Source: Methanobacterium_D oryzae
GTDB taxonomy: Archaea > Methanobacteriota > Methanobacteria > Methanobacteriales > Methanobacteriaceae
Length of the DNA: 64,000 nucleotides
NCBI RefSeq assembly: GCF_050433505.1
Contig: NZ_JBNPXC010000003.1
Coordinates: 1 to 64,000 of the forward strand
Direction: 5' to 3'
The number at the start of each line of letters is the position of its first letter. The first letter of the stretch is position 1. Both the position numbers and the translations under genes were made by a program. Positions 18,853-27,589 of this stretch are shown piece after piece. Below the pieces are notes generated by a model. The model was not told the origin of the DNA and did not search any database. It saw nothing but the letters and a program-made list of their open reading frames with translations.

Positions 18853-19848
18853 CTATATATCAATTTTCTTTTTAATTTTATTTAAAACTCTTCCTTTATT
18901 TCCAACATGCACCATATCCTCAATTCGAATACCAAATTCATTTTTAAGATAAATACCCGGCTCTATAGTTATAACCATATCTTTTTCAAGTTTCGCTGTT
19001 TCATTTTTAGATAAAGAAGGACCTTCATGCACTTCAAGTCCCACACCATGGCCTGTCGAATGTATAAATGAATCTCCATATCCATATTCTTCGATTACAT
19101 CCCTTGCAACTTTATCCACATATGAAGCTTTTATTCCGGGCTTTATTACATCTATGGCACTTTTTTGAGCTTCAAGAACTATATCAAATATTTCTTCCTG
19201 TTTCTCAGTTTCTATAATGGTTCTTGTAGTGTCTGAACAATAATTATTATAAATTGCTCCCCAGTCAATTACTATAGGTCTTTCTACGGGCTTATTTGAA
19301 ACAACTGCGTGTGGAAGTGAAGATCGTTTACCTGAAGCTACAATTGTATCAAAAGCCGCTTTATTTGAACCCCCAAGTCGCATGGTATATTCTATTTCTG
19401 CAGCAATTTCATTTTCACTTTTTATATCATCAAATTCAACATTCTTAATGGAATTTTCTGCAATATCAATGGCTTTTATAATATTTTTAATTTCATCATT
19501 TGACTTTATCTGTCTTAACCTATAAACAGCATCAGTTATTTTAACCTCAAATGATGTGTCTTTTTTAAGTCTTTTAAATGTTCCGAGAGTTATGGAGTTT
19601 TCTAATCCAACTACTCCTTTTAAATGTTTCTTAATTTCATCTAACGACTTAAATTCTTCAACATGAATTTCTGAGTTTATAGAAGCGTCTTCAAAGTCCA
19701 TTTTAGATGTAAAAAGTATAGGTTCATCCTTTATAATTAAAAAAGAAGAGCTTGATGGGTTAAAACCTGTTAAATACATGATATTTTTAGGGTTTAAAAC
19801 AATCAAAGAATCAATATTTTCTTTTACAATCTCGTCAAATATTTTCAT
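18853..19848 (-). CDS. M24 family Xaa-Pro aminopeptidase/dipeptidase
   Basis: 331 residues with an N-terminal creatinase-like domain and a C-terminal pita-bread metallopeptidase domain. The five metal ligands are visible: aspartates in IDWGAIYNNYCSDTTR, histidine in HSTGHGVGLEVHEGP, and glutamates in TIEPGIYL and FGIRIEDMV. The family removes N-terminal residues preceding proline or cleaves Xaa-Pro dipeptides, using two manganese or cobalt ions. Residues 1-110 (LIVLNPKNIMYLTGF) are typical of archaeal PepQ. A HIT gene lies 21 nt upstream, so the two probably share a transcript. Confidence 0.88.
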   Translation of the reverse strand: MKIFDEIVKENIDSLIVLNPKNIMYLTGFNPSSSSFLIIKDEPILFTSKMDFEDASINSEIHVEEFKSLDEIKKHLKGVVGLENSITLGTFKRLKKDTSFEVKITDAVYRLRQIKSNDEIKNIIKAIDIAENSIKNVEFDDIKSENEIAAEIEYTMRLGGSNKAAFDTIVASGKRSSLPHAVVSNKPVERPIVIDWGAIYNNYCSDTTRTIIETEKQEEIFDIVLEAQKSAIDVIKPGIKASYVDKVARDVIEEYGYGDSFIHSTGHGVGLEVHEGPSLSKNETAKLEKDMVITIEPGIYLKNEFGIRIEDMVHVGNKGRVLNKIKKKIDI

Positions 19849-19869
19849 GATTTTTCCTCAAATTTGATA

Positions 19870-20322
19870 CTATAAGTGTCTTTTAATTTCATCCATAAGC
19901 TTTACCATCACATTTTCTGGGATTTTATGCTCTATTGGAAGTGGGATAAATCCAAAATCAGGATCTTCAAAAATTAAACCTTCAAATTCAATCTTTCTAT
20001 TGTAACGAGGTATAAAATGCCAGTGCACTTCTGGATTAGGAGGGTTTGTCCTATACGCTGAATTCATGAAACAGCTCCAGTTAAATAAAGTAGGTGTAAA
20101 TGCCTTATTTAAAGTATTTTCCAGTTTTTCAACAATTTCAGAAAAATCAGCCCATTCTTCGCTTTTTAATTCCCTTAAGTTACCTGAATGTCTTTTAAGT
20201 ACAACTACACATGTTCCAAAATATCTCTGACTTGGAGCAAGATAAATTTGCCAGTATTCAGTTTCATAGATTAAATTTCCATATGCACCTGGTATTTGGC
20301 AATATTCACATTTAATTGTCAT
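19870..20322 (-). CDS. HIT-family nucleotide-binding protein
   Basis: 150 residues. N-terminal CEYC resembles the zinc knuckle of some HIT proteins. The catalytic loop reads EVHWHFIPRY near residue 101, where the classic order is HxHxHxxPR. The last two histidines are retained and the first is glutamate. HIT proteins hydrolyse or transfer nucleotidyl groups through the middle histidine, which is present. A conserved FNWSCFMNSAYRTNPPNPE segment precedes it. The glutamate substitution is a real feature of the sequence; its effect on activity is unknown. Confidence 0.75.
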   Translation of the reverse strand: MTIKCEYCQIPGAYGNLIYETEYWQIYLAPSQRYFGTCVVVLKRHSGNLRELKSEEWADFSEIVEKLENTLNKAFTPTLFNWSCFMNSAYRTNPPNPEVHWHFIPRYNRKIEFEGLIFEDPDFGFIPLPIEHKIPENVMVKLMDEIKRHL

Positions 20323-20555
20323 TTTTATACCCTATAATTTATAGTCTATTATTTGTTTTCAGTTTAATTAAAAATTATCTAATAATTATTTGAAACTTAC
20401 ATTCTATAAAATAAATTGGATTTTAGAAGTCAAAAGAACATATTATGTATACTAAAATCATCCTTTTATCCCCTAATTTTTAAATTAGAGAAATATTAAT
20501 TGGATTTAGACCTTAATTAGAAAGTATTTTATATATTGAATTATACTTTTATAAT

Positions 20556-21170
20556 ATGGTAAAATTCACTGCTTCAGAAATCAGAGATATTATAATCTCT
20601 ATGTTAGCTATTTCATTTGCTTTTGCGCTTTTATTAAGTCGCTCAACGGGCTTTAATATAAATGTAATCATAACTTTAATGCCAATTACACTGATCGTAG
20701 TGGGTTTTGGATTTGTATTCCATGAATTATCTCACAAATTTGTTGCAATAAGGTACGGTTACTGGGCAGAATATAAAATGTGGATCCAAGGATTGTTTTT
20801 AGCCTTAATAACTCCCCTATTTGGTTTCATTTTTGCAGCACCAGGTGCAGTTTACATTCATGGAGAATACATAAGCAAAGAAGAAAATGGTAAAATATCT
20901 GTATCAGGATCTATCACTAACATCATTTTTGCTTCATTTTTCTTATTGATCCTAATTGCATTACCAAATAATGGATATATAACAATTCTAGCTTTTTATG
21001 GAGTTTTTATAAATGGATTCCTTGCATTTTTCAATCAACTACCCTTCTTCGGTCTTGATGGATCTAAAGTAATCAAATGGAATCCATTTGTATGGATACT
21101 GGTTGTTATAGTGTCATTAGGATTTACTGCCATAGGGTATTTCCCTGACTTACTATCATTAATATTATAA
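20556..21170 (+). CDS. M50 (site-2 protease-like) membrane metalloprotease
   Basis: 204 residues with about five membrane segments. The zinc-binding HELSH lies in VFHELSHKFVAIRYG near residue 53, and the third ligand is in NQLPFFGLDGSKV near residue 161, the usual NxxPxxxLDG pattern. The family cleaves proteins within the membrane; many small archaeal members have unknown substrates. No PDZ or CBS domain is present. The start ATG lies about 31 nt after a TATA-like run (ATTATACTTTTATAATATG), so the message could be nearly leaderless. Confidence 0.8.
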   Translation: MVKFTASEIRDIIISMLAISFAFALLLSRSTGFNINVIITLMPITLIVVGFGFVFHELSHKFVAIRYGYWAEYKMWIQGLFLALITPLFGFIFAAPGAVYIHGEYISKEENGKISVSGSITNIIFASFFLLILIALPNNGYITILAFYGVFINGFLAFFNQLPFFGLDGSKVIKWNPFVWILVVIVSLGFTAIGYFPDLLSLIL

Positions 21171-21201
21171 AAAATTCAAAGAGTTTCAAACGTGGTCTTA
21201 A

Positions 21202-22413
21202 ATGTTTAAAGAAGTTCCAGTAAAATATTTCGGATGCACACATAGAGCAATTGCTCCAGAAGAGACAATTAAACGTGTTGAAGGAAAATTAAAAATTGCA
21301 GGAGTTACAAGAGTAACAGAAATTACCCATCTTGATAGGGTTGGAATACCAGTTTATTCTGCAATAAGACCATCAGCAGCAGAAGGTGCTGTAAGTATTT
21401 ACGCTGGAAAGGGAGCTACAAAGGAGCAGGCAAAAGCATCAGCTATGATGGAAGCATTTGAAAGATATTCAGCAGAACTTCCAGAAGATGAAGCTCGGAA
21501 TAATTTTGTATGCGGACTTTTTGAAGAATTAGATGATTGCATAAATCCAGAATCACTTATTTTACCACGTTTATCTTTTGATCTAGAAAAAAAAGAACTG
21601 AATTGGGTAAAGGCAGTTGATATTAAGGATGATAAAGACTATTTAGTTCCTGCAGATGCAGTATATCACCCTTATGATATCAAGAACAATATTAATTTAT
21701 TTAAATCAAACACTAACGGCCTTGCATCAGGAAATAAATTAGAAGAAGCCATATTTCATGGAATAATGGAAGTTGTTGAAAGGGATGCATGGAGCTTATT
21801 TGAAATAAGAAGAAAAGGTGCACCTGAAATTAATCTTGAAAGTATTGATAATCCTTTAATAAATGAGCTTTTAGATAAATTCAGAGAATCCGAGATTGAT
21901 ATTAAGCTTGTTGATTTAACATCAGATGTTGAAGCAGCTACAATTGCTGCTGTTTCAGATGATACTGTTTTAAAAGATCCTGCATTACTAACTTTAGGTG
22001 TTGGAACCCATTTAGATCCAGAAATTGCAGTTTTAAGAGCTTTAACTGAAGTCGCACAAAGTAGAGCAACTCAAATTCACGGTACACGAGAAGATACTAC
22101 TCGTGCAGTGTTTATGAGAAAAGCTGGTTATGAGAGAATGAAAAGAATTAATAAGCACTGGTTTGGAGAATTTGAAGAAACTGTTGATCTGGAAGATATC
22201 AAAAATAGATCCGGTAAATCATTTAAAGAAGATATAGAAACATCTTTAAAACTTTTAAAGAAAGCCGGCTTTGAAGACGCTTTATTTGTGGACCTTACAC
22301 GAGAAGAGATTGATATACCTGTTGTGAGGGTTATAATTCCTGAAATGGAAGTTTATTCTGTTGATCCTGAAAGGGTTGGGAAAAGACTTGCCAGAAGATC
22401 AAAAAAAAGTTAA
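21202..22413 (+). CDS. YcaO-type McrA-glycine thioamidation protein (methanogenesis marker 1)
   Basis: 403 residues of the YcaO superfamily. The ATP-binding glutamates lie in the helix AKASAMMEAFERYSAE near residue 75, in EEAIFHGIMEVVERDAWSLF near residue 180, and in ALTEVAQSRATQIHG near residue 277. This subfamily, universal in methanogens, installs the thioglycine in the alpha subunit of methyl-coenzyme M reductase by ATP-dependent activation of the peptide backbone. TfuA, the usual partner, is not adjacent. The C-terminal 50 bp overlap the reading frame of the next gene. Confidence 0.88.
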   Translation: MFKEVPVKYFGCTHRAIAPEETIKRVEGKLKIAGVTRVTEITHLDRVGIPVYSAIRPSAAEGAVSIYAGKGATKEQAKASAMMEAFERYSAELPEDEARNNFVCGLFEELDDCINPESLILPRLSFDLEKKELNWVKAVDIKDDKDYLVPADAVYHPYDIKNNINLFKSNTNGLASGNKLEEAIFHGIMEVVERDAWSLFEIRRKGAPEINLESIDNPLINELLDKFRESEIDIKLVDLTSDVEAATIAAVSDDTVLKDPALLTLGVGTHLDPEIAVLRALTEVAQSRATQIHGTREDTTRAVFMRKAGYERMKRINKHWFGEFEETVDLEDIKNRSGKSFKEDIETSLKLLKKAGFEDALFVDLTREEIDIPVVRVIIPEMEVYSVDPERVGKRLARRSKKS

Positions 22414-23296
22414 AAAAATACTACGCTGGGCATTAGCAGTCATTACTGTGTTAGTTATTGTATCCGGGCTTGGAATTAATTATTATACTACAATTGAATA
22501 TCTTACATTTGGACTATTATCAAAAAATCTGGCATTTCAGCTTCATTTTTGGCTGTTTATTCCTTTTTTGATTTTATTTATTCTACATATTTTTATTAGA
22601 CCAATCTTAAAGGCAGTTATGAATGAAAAATTGAAAGAAAATATTGGTATGATTCTGGCAATTATAATTGTTCTTGGAGTTTCTGTTTACCTCCTTGCAG
22701 GACAACTTGGGCCGTCAGAACCAATACGATTAGATAATGTTGAAGTTAAAGAATATAAAGGCCAGAAACTCTCATCTGTAAATGATTTTAGAGAAAATTC
22801 AATAAAAGGGCCGCAGCATATCAATATAACCAATTATAGGCTTGAAGTAATTGGACTTGTGAATAACCCCACAAATTACACCTATGAAGAAGTTATAAGT
22901 CATCAAAACTATGAAAAAGTGGTGAAATTAGATTGTGTTGAAGGATGGGATGTAACAATTCTCTGGAGAGGAATTCTATTAAAAGAACTTATAAAAGAAA
23001 CAAATCCTAATTCCGATGCAAATACAATTATATTTTATGCTTATGATGGTTATTCCACTTCTTTCCCCTTAGATTACATTGAAAACAATAATATTATTCT
23101 TGCCTACAAAATGAACAATGCCACAATTCCACCAGAGCGAGGTTTTCCATTCCAGCTTGTTGCAGAGGATAAATGGGGTTATAAATGGATTAAATGGGTA
23201 ACTAAAATTGAATTGAGCGATGATCCAAATTATAAAGGTTACTGGGAAAGTAGAGGTTACTCAAATAGTGGGAATTTGAATGAGAGTTTCCTATGA
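22361..23296 (+). CDS. Membrane-anchored molybdopterin-dependent oxidoreductase (sulfite oxidase fold)
   Basis: About 300 residues. Three N-terminal hydrophobic segments (ILRWALAVITVLVIVSGLGI, LHFWLFIPFLILFILHIFI, IGMILAIIIVLGVSVYLLAG) form a membrane domain. The rest is a sulfite-oxidase-like molybdopterin domain outside the membrane, with the molybdenum-ligating cysteine in VVKLDCVEGWDV near residue 192 and the conserved ERGFPFQLVAEDKWGYKWIKWVTKIEL. The electron acceptor and substrate are unknown. No ATG is available: TTG codons at 22361, 22376 and 22388 are candidates, all overlapping ycaO, so the exact start is open. It ends at a strong hairpin. Confidence 0.75.
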   Translation: MILKGLGKDLPEDQKKVKKILRWALAVITVLVIVSGLGINYYTTIEYLTFGLLSKNLAFQLHFWLFIPFLILFILHIFIRPILKAVMNEKLKENIGMILAIIIVLGVSVYLLAGQLGPSEPIRLDNVEVKEYKGQKLSSVNDFRENSIKGPQHINITNYRLEVIGLVNNPTNYTYEEVISHQNYEKVVKLDCVEGWDVTILWRGILLKELIKETNPNSDANTIIFYAYDGYSTSFPLDYIENNNIILAYKMNNATIPPERGFPFQLVAEDKWGYKWIKWVTKIELSDDPNYKGYWESRGYSNSGNLNESFL

Positions 23297-23319
23297 ACCT
23301 TTTTTAGAAAAAGGTTCAT
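23293..23319 (+). terminator. 12-bp perfect hairpin terminator
   Basis: ATGAACCTTTTT and AAAAAGGTTCAT form a perfect 12-bp stem with loop TAG. The stem begins 3 bp before the end of the stop codon of the molybdopterin oxidoreductase. It separates that gene from the convergent HEPN gene. Confidence 0.65.
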
Positions 23320-23421
23320 CAAAAATGGGGATAAATAAAAAGCAAATTATAGAAATTTTACTACGATCAATAAAAAAGTTAATGAAATTATGAAAAAATA
23401 ATTCTTTTCATGATATTTCAT

Positions 23422-23841
23422 CTAAAGTAAATTCTCTACTTCATCAATCAACTTTTTAGTAGATTCAAGCATATTCGATGCAATTTCTTCATCATAAATA
23501 TAGCTGTAATCTGCCATTTCTCTTGCATTCATTGCAAAATCAAAGTCTGCAAAAACATAGTCACTTATAATACCATTATTAACAAAAAGAGTTTTAATTG
23601 CAAACTTAAGGCCTGCATGACTTTTTTCTCTGTAACCTCTACTAAAAAGAAGCCCTCTAAAAGCATGGAACATGGAATAATAACTCTGAACTATGGCCCA
23701 TTTATAATTTTCATTATTAATGGAATTTTCTGCAGATTTTAAATCATAGCGCGCTTCATTAATCTCTTTTTCTATTAATTCAGAATCTATACAAATTTGT
23801 ACGATATTTCCTTTTTTGTATCTATCAATTTGATACTTCAT
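23422..23841 (-). CDS. HEPN domain protein (orphan)
   Basis: 139 residues, nearly all helical. The sequence RYDLKSAENSINNENYKWAIVQSYYSMFHAFRGLLFSRG is the first part of a HEPN domain (the NYKWAIVQSYYSMFHA helix), followed by SHAGLKFAIKTLF. HEPN proteins usually pair with a minimal nucleotidyltransferase as toxin-antitoxin or occur as RNase toxins. No MNT partner lies beside it. The canonical Rx4-6H catalytic motif is not clear, so it may be non-catalytic. Confidence 0.75.
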   Translation of the reverse strand: MKYQIDRYKKGNIVQICIDSELIEKEINEARYDLKSAENSINNENYKWAIVQSYYSMFHAFRGLLFSRGYREKSHAGLKFAIKTLFVNNGIISDYVFADFDFAMNAREMADYSYIYDEEIASNMLESTKKLIDEVENLL

Positions 23842-23986
23842 AAAAAATTCATCCTTTTCGAGATAATAATATTTTGTCTTTTTACTTTAATGTTTTTTAT
23901 TATTACTAGAACAGAATTATATTGCAAGAAATTAGCCTTAAAAATAAGAAATATGAAGAAATTAAAAATTTAGATGAATTATTTTT

Positions 23987-24412
23987 TTATAATCTCTTAA
24001 ATGCCTTCCAGTAAATGTGAATATGTAAAATTGATGTAATTGCCATTATTATACTTAGTTCCACATGCCAGAAAAGCAGGTTAAAACCTAGGGGAAAAAT
24101 AAGCGCATAATCTGATAAGATTGATAATATTATTCCGCTGATTCCTGAAAATAAAAAGCACGCTACTAATATTATACTCCATATTTGCTTAAAAGTGCGT
24201 CTTTTAATTATTTTAGTGTCGTAAATAAGATAGGTTACTAGATAAAGTATTATTACTATCAATATTATGGGTAAAATATTGTAATTAGGACTATATTCTC
24301 CCCCTTGGCTTGATGTAGGTTCCTGACTCTCCAACTGATCATTATTTTCAGCATAAACTGTTAATGGAGATAAAAAACCAATTATCAGCATAATTATCAA
24401 TATTTTTTTCAT
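23987..24412 (-). CDS. Membrane protein with signal peptide, paralogue of upstream gene
   Basis: 141 residues: a signal peptide (KKILIIMLIIGFLSPLTVYA), a short acidic outside segment, then three or four membrane segments. Its last 90 residues align with the neighbouring protein, sharing the frame YL[VI]TY, IW.II and LFWHVE...HI...YWK.FK. The conserved histidines within membrane segments suggest haem or metal binding (inference). No family name can be given. It lies 4 nt behind its paralogue. Confidence 0.6.
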   Translation of the reverse strand: MKKILIIMLIIGFLSPLTVYAENNDQLESQEPTSSQGGEYSPNYNILPIILIVIILYLVTYLIYDTKIIKRRTFKQIWSIILVACFLFSGISGIILSILSDYALIFPLGFNLLFWHVELSIIMAITSILHIHIYWKAFKRL

Positions 24413-24416
24413 ATTA

Positions 24417-24731
24417 TCATTGTCTTAGAGTGATTTTCTTAAATGATTTCCAGTAAAAATATATGTGAATCAAAGCTATTGGAACTAATGCCATTCCAAA
24501 TTCAACATGCCAGAATAATATTGTAGAAGCTAAAAATGTGCTTATACTATATTCTACAAAGATTGTTAGAATAAGACTAAGAATTACTAAAATTAAACAG
24601 TTTACAAGGATTATTATATTCCATATTTTTATATGTACTGATTTAGTGATTATATTCTCATTATATAGAACGTAAGTTATTAAGTATAATATTATAATTA
24701 CAAGTGAAATAGAAATGAACTCATATGACAT
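24417..24731 (-). CDS. Small membrane protein, tandem paralogue
   Basis: 104 residues with three membrane segments and no signal peptide. It matches the membrane part of the following gene, including LFWHVE near residue 77 and IHIYFYWKSFKK near the C-terminus. The pair probably arose by tandem duplication and is co-transcribed. The conserved histidine and tryptophan positions in the last two segments are the only functional hint. Confidence 0.6.
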   Translation of the reverse strand: MSYEFISISLVIIILYLITYVLYNENIITKSVHIKIWNIIILVNCLILVILSLILTIFVEYSISTFLASTILFWHVEFGMALVPIALIHIYFYWKSFKKITLRQ

Positions 24732-24810
24732 TATAATAATTATATTTAAACCAATATTAATTATTAATTAAAATTAAGTTTTATGTAAATTGCAATGCAA
24801 ATCTTAAACT

Positions 24811-25466
24811 ATGAAAAGCTTTAGTAATATTGATAAATATAAAATTAATCTAATTCCGGTGAATTTAGGGATTCAAGACTTTCAAAAAGGGCACTTAATC
24901 TAGCATATTTTACAATAATCTATAATATTGCAGAGGGAATATTATCTATTTTTGCAGGGTTAATTGCTGGAAGCATCTCTCTTATTGGATTTGGTCTTAA
25001 TAGTGCAGTTGAATCATTATCTGCTGCTGTTGTTGCTTGGAGATTTAGAAAACATGGTAAAATTGATGAAACTGAAGAAAATGAAATCGAAGAACGGGCT
25101 TTAAAATATATTGGATACACATTTTTCATCTTAGCAGTTTATGTACTCTATGAATCTATTAAGAAACTTTATACCGGAGAAATTTCTGAGCCAAGCATTT
25201 TAGGAATCTTCATAACTATAGCATCCCTTATTGTGATGCCTGTGCTTTTTTACTATAAATATCAAACTGGAAAGGCATTGGAAATCCGGAGTTTAATTGC
25301 TGACTCGAAAGAAACACTTGCATGTTTATTTTTGTCTGGTGCTGTGCTCATTGGCCTTTTAGCTAATTATTTCTATGGTTTCTGGCAAGCAGATCCTCTT
25401 ATTGGGTTTTTGATTGTTATTTTTCTTTTAAGGGAAGGATACGAAATATTTGAGGATGAAGATTAA
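24811..25466 (+). pseudogene. Cation-efflux-family membrane protein with 5' frame disruption
   Basis: From 24852 to 25466 one frame encodes a continuous membrane protein of about 200 residues that begins EFRDSRLSKRALNLAYF and has IYNIAEGILSIFAGLIAGSISLIGFGLNSAVE, the first membrane helices of cation diffusion facilitator-like proteins. That frame has no ATG, GTG or TTG between its upstream stop (24846) and the conserved part. The only good start, ATG at 24811, lies in another frame and runs into a stop at 24901. A one-base shift near 24855-24863 would join them. It is either a recent pseudogene, a sequencing error or a programmed shift. The frame continues cleanly to the end, ending REGYEIFEDED. 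Confidence 0.7.
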
Positions 25467-25617
25467 AAATAGTTATAAACCATATTACTTTCTTTATTAT
25501 TTGAATAATACATCATATTACTATTTTTTTCCTTAAATAATGTAGAATCCTTAAAAGTTAAGTATATATATCTCCTAATCCCAAGAATCCATATAAATAA
25601 AAGGGGTGGGGGATTTA

Positions 25618-26166
25618 ATGAAAAAATATGCAATTTTAGTAATGGCAGTGCTAGCTGTTGTAGTATTTGCATCCGGATGTATCGATGACAATACGAATTC
25701 AACATCAAGTCAATCAACACAGCCTTCAATTCCTACAAAATTATTTTCAACAAGTGGAGTTTCTTTTAATTATCCAGAAAGCTGGGAACAGTATTCTGCA
25801 GATCAATTAACATTTGATATTGAAGGTAATGCAAAAGTAGTTGGTGGCGTAGGGACATCTAATGGAGATGTTTTAGCTTCAGTACAACAAATACCTACAC
25901 AAGGTTATTCACTTGATGAGTTTGAAAATTCAATGGAACAGTTAATAAAACAAAGTGGAACTTTAATTAGCACCCAAAGCATAACAACAAATGGAAGAAC
26001 TGGGTTTGAGATAGTATATACTCTTAGTTCTGGTAAAAAAGAGAGAATAAACGGATATACCGATGGTACCAGTTTTTATTTACTAACAATGAGTACCAGC
26101 GAATCAAATTATGATTCACAACAGGAAAACTTCGATGTAATATCTCAAAGTTTCAAAATCCAATAA
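25618..26166 (+). CDS. PsbP-like lipoprotein
   Basis: 182 residues from the ATG at 25618, preceded by GGGGTGGGGG. A signal peptide ends in a lipobox (FASGC at about residue 19), so the mature protein is anchored outside by a lipid-modified cysteine. A low-complexity serine/threonine linker follows, then a PsbP-like domain (GVSFNYPESWEQY...GRTGFEIVYTLSSGKKERIN) ending FDVISQSFKIQ. Such domains are common in methanogen surface lipoproteins; the function is unknown. TATA-like AGTATATATA lies at 25561-25570. Confidence 0.75.
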   Translation: MKKYAILVMAVLAVVVFASGCIDDNTNSTSSQSTQPSIPTKLFSTSGVSFNYPESWEQYSADQLTFDIEGNAKVVGGVGTSNGDVLASVQQIPTQGYSLDEFENSMEQLIKQSGTLISTQSITTNGRTGFEIVYTLSSGKKERINGYTDGTSFYLLTMSTSESNYDSQQENFDVISQSFKIQ

Positions 26167-26303
26167 AATCTCTTTTTTATTTTTCTTTTATTAAAAAATT
26201 CAATTTCAAAAACTTTATTTTTTTATATTGATTAAATAAATATAGACATAAAATTATCAAAATTTTAATTATATTGCTCTTATTTTTGATTTATGGTGAA
26301 AAG

Positions 26304-26642
26304 ATGAAACAGGTAATGGTTATAAGAACCGATTTAAAAATGGGAAAGGGGAAAATAGCAGCACAGTCATGTCATGCAAGTTTAGGTGCATATAAGCGAG
26401 CTGATAAGAATATTATTAGAAAATGGGAATTAGAAGGCGAAAAAAAAGTTGTAGTGAAAGTTGGAAGCTTAAGAGAGCTCTATGAAATTTATGAAATGGT
26501 TAAAAATACTGATATTCCCACTTATCTCGTTCAAGATGCTGGAAGAACAGAATTACCAAGTGGTACTGTGACTTGTCTTGGAATAGGCCCAGATGAAGAT
26601 GAAAAGATAGATAAGATAACTGATGAATTAAAACTATTATAA
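26304..26642 (+). CDS. pth2: Peptidyl-tRNA hydrolase 2 (Pth2)
   Basis: 113 residues from the ATG at 26304 with GGTGA 7 nt upstream; the frame opens ten codons earlier. The sequence KQVMVIRTDLKMGKGKIAAQSCHASLGAY is the Pth2 signature, with the catalytic region QDAGRTELPSGTVTCLGIGP near residue 82. It frees tRNA from prematurely released peptidyl-tRNA. It is followed 29 nt later by mfnE. Confidence 0.95.
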   Translation: MKQVMVIRTDLKMGKGKIAAQSCHASLGAYKRADKNIIRKWELEGEKKVVVKVGSLRELYEIYEMVKNTDIPTYLVQDAGRTELPSGTVTCLGIGPDEDEKIDKITDELKLL

Positions 26643-26671
26643 ATTAGAGTAATTTAAATTTAAGTGATTAT

Positions 26672-27316
26672 ATGGATTGGGTAATTAAATTAGGTGGAAG
26701 TTTATTTCCAGATGATGCAATAAATTTCTGTAATGCGCTTGTAGGTAAAAATGCCATTATAATTTGTGGTGGGGGAGAATTTGCAAATAAAATAAGAGAA
26801 TATGATAAAGATATATCCTTTTCAAATACTGCAAATCATAAAACAGCCATTCTTTGTATGGATATTCTTGGAATGCTTGTAGCAGATAAAGCAGATGGTG
26901 CCGTTGCGGTTTATTCTATAGAAGATGCAAAAAATGCAATAGATAATGGTAAGCTTCCAATATTACTTCCATCTAAAATCTTAGAATATCTTGATCCTCT
27001 TGAACATTCTTGGAAAGTAACTTCAGATTCCATATCTGTTTATATATCATGGCTTTTAAAAACCAAAATATTAATAGTAACAAATGTAGATGGTATATAT
27101 GATAGCGATCCATCTCTTGATGGTGCGAAACTTATAAAAAGTATAAGTGCAAAAAAACTACTAAATTTTGGTGAAACATCAGTTGATGAAAACTTACCAG
27201 AGCTTTTACTTAAATACAAATTAGATTGTTATGTTGTTAATGGAAAATATCCTAAAAGAGCTATTTCTATAATTGAAGGTAAGAGTTCTAAATACACTTT
27301 TATTGGAGGTAATTAA
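26672..27316 (+). CDS. mfnE: Amino acid kinase family, [5-(aminomethyl)furan-3-yl]methyl phosphate kinase (MfnE)
   Basis: 214 residues of the amino acid kinase superfamily: WVIKLGGSLF at the N-terminus (phosphate binding), IIICGGGEFAN near residue 30, and VTNVDGIYDSDP near residue 139. Size and sequence match the short methanogen kinase that phosphorylates the furan-methyl phosphate to its diphosphate in methanofuran synthesis. It is co-linear with pth2 and with a zinc-finger micro-protein whose ATG follows its stop immediately, so the three form an operon. Confidence 0.85.
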   Translation: MDWVIKLGGSLFPDDAINFCNALVGKNAIIICGGGEFANKIREYDKDISFSNTANHKTAILCMDILGMLVADKADGAVAVYSIEDAKNAIDNGKLPILLPSKILEYLDPLEHSWKVTSDSISVYISWLLKTKILIVTNVDGIYDSDPSLDGAKLIKSISAKKLLNFGETSVDENLPELLLKYKLDCYVVNGKYPKRAISIIEGKSSKYTFIGGN

Positions 27317-27478
27317 ATGGAGAAAGTAGAATGTACATCTTGTAAACAAGAAATATCACCTGTAGAGACATGCGTAAAATTCCAATGTCCAGAATGTGAT
27401 GAAATAATTTACAGATGTCCAAAATGTAGAACTTTTGGTCACCTTTACACATGTAAATGTGGTTTTAAAGGTCCTTAA
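27317..27478 (+). CDS. Double zinc-finger micro-protein (HVO_2753/DUF1610 family)
   Basis: 53 residues with four CxxC-type pairs: CTSC near residue 6, CPEC (24-27), CPKC (34-37) and CKC (47-49), ending GFKGP. This spacing matches the archaeal zinc-finger micro-proteins typified by Haloferax HVO_2753, which bind two zinc ions. The ribosome site GGAGGT lies inside the end of mfnE, 6-8 nt before the ATG. Their cellular role is unresolved; a link to translation is suggested by the neighbouring pth2 and EF-1beta genes. Confidence 0.85.
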   Translation: MEKVECTSCKQEISPVETCVKFQCPECDEIIYRCPKCRTFGHLYTCKCGFKGP

Positions 27479-27487
27479 GTAATTTAA

Positions 27488-27589
27488 ACCCTTCAAACAC
27501 AAGGTGTTTAGGGTGTTCACAATAGTAAATTGTGACTCATCAAAATCTTTGATTTTGATAATGCCGAGAATTAATTCTCGGGCATTTTA
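27488..27589. repeat. Cluster of four hairpins before the EF-1beta gene
   Basis: In 102 bp there are four consecutive stems: ACCC-(ttc)-AAACAC/GTGTTT-(a)-GGGT at 27488-27514; TCACAAT/ATTGTGA at 27517-27535; ATCAAAATC/GATTTTGAT at 27539-27559; and ATGCCGAGAATT/AATTCTCGGGCAT (one bulge) at 27561-27585, followed by TTTT. The last behaves like a terminator. The others resemble the paired stems at 16036-16076. Confidence 0.6.
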
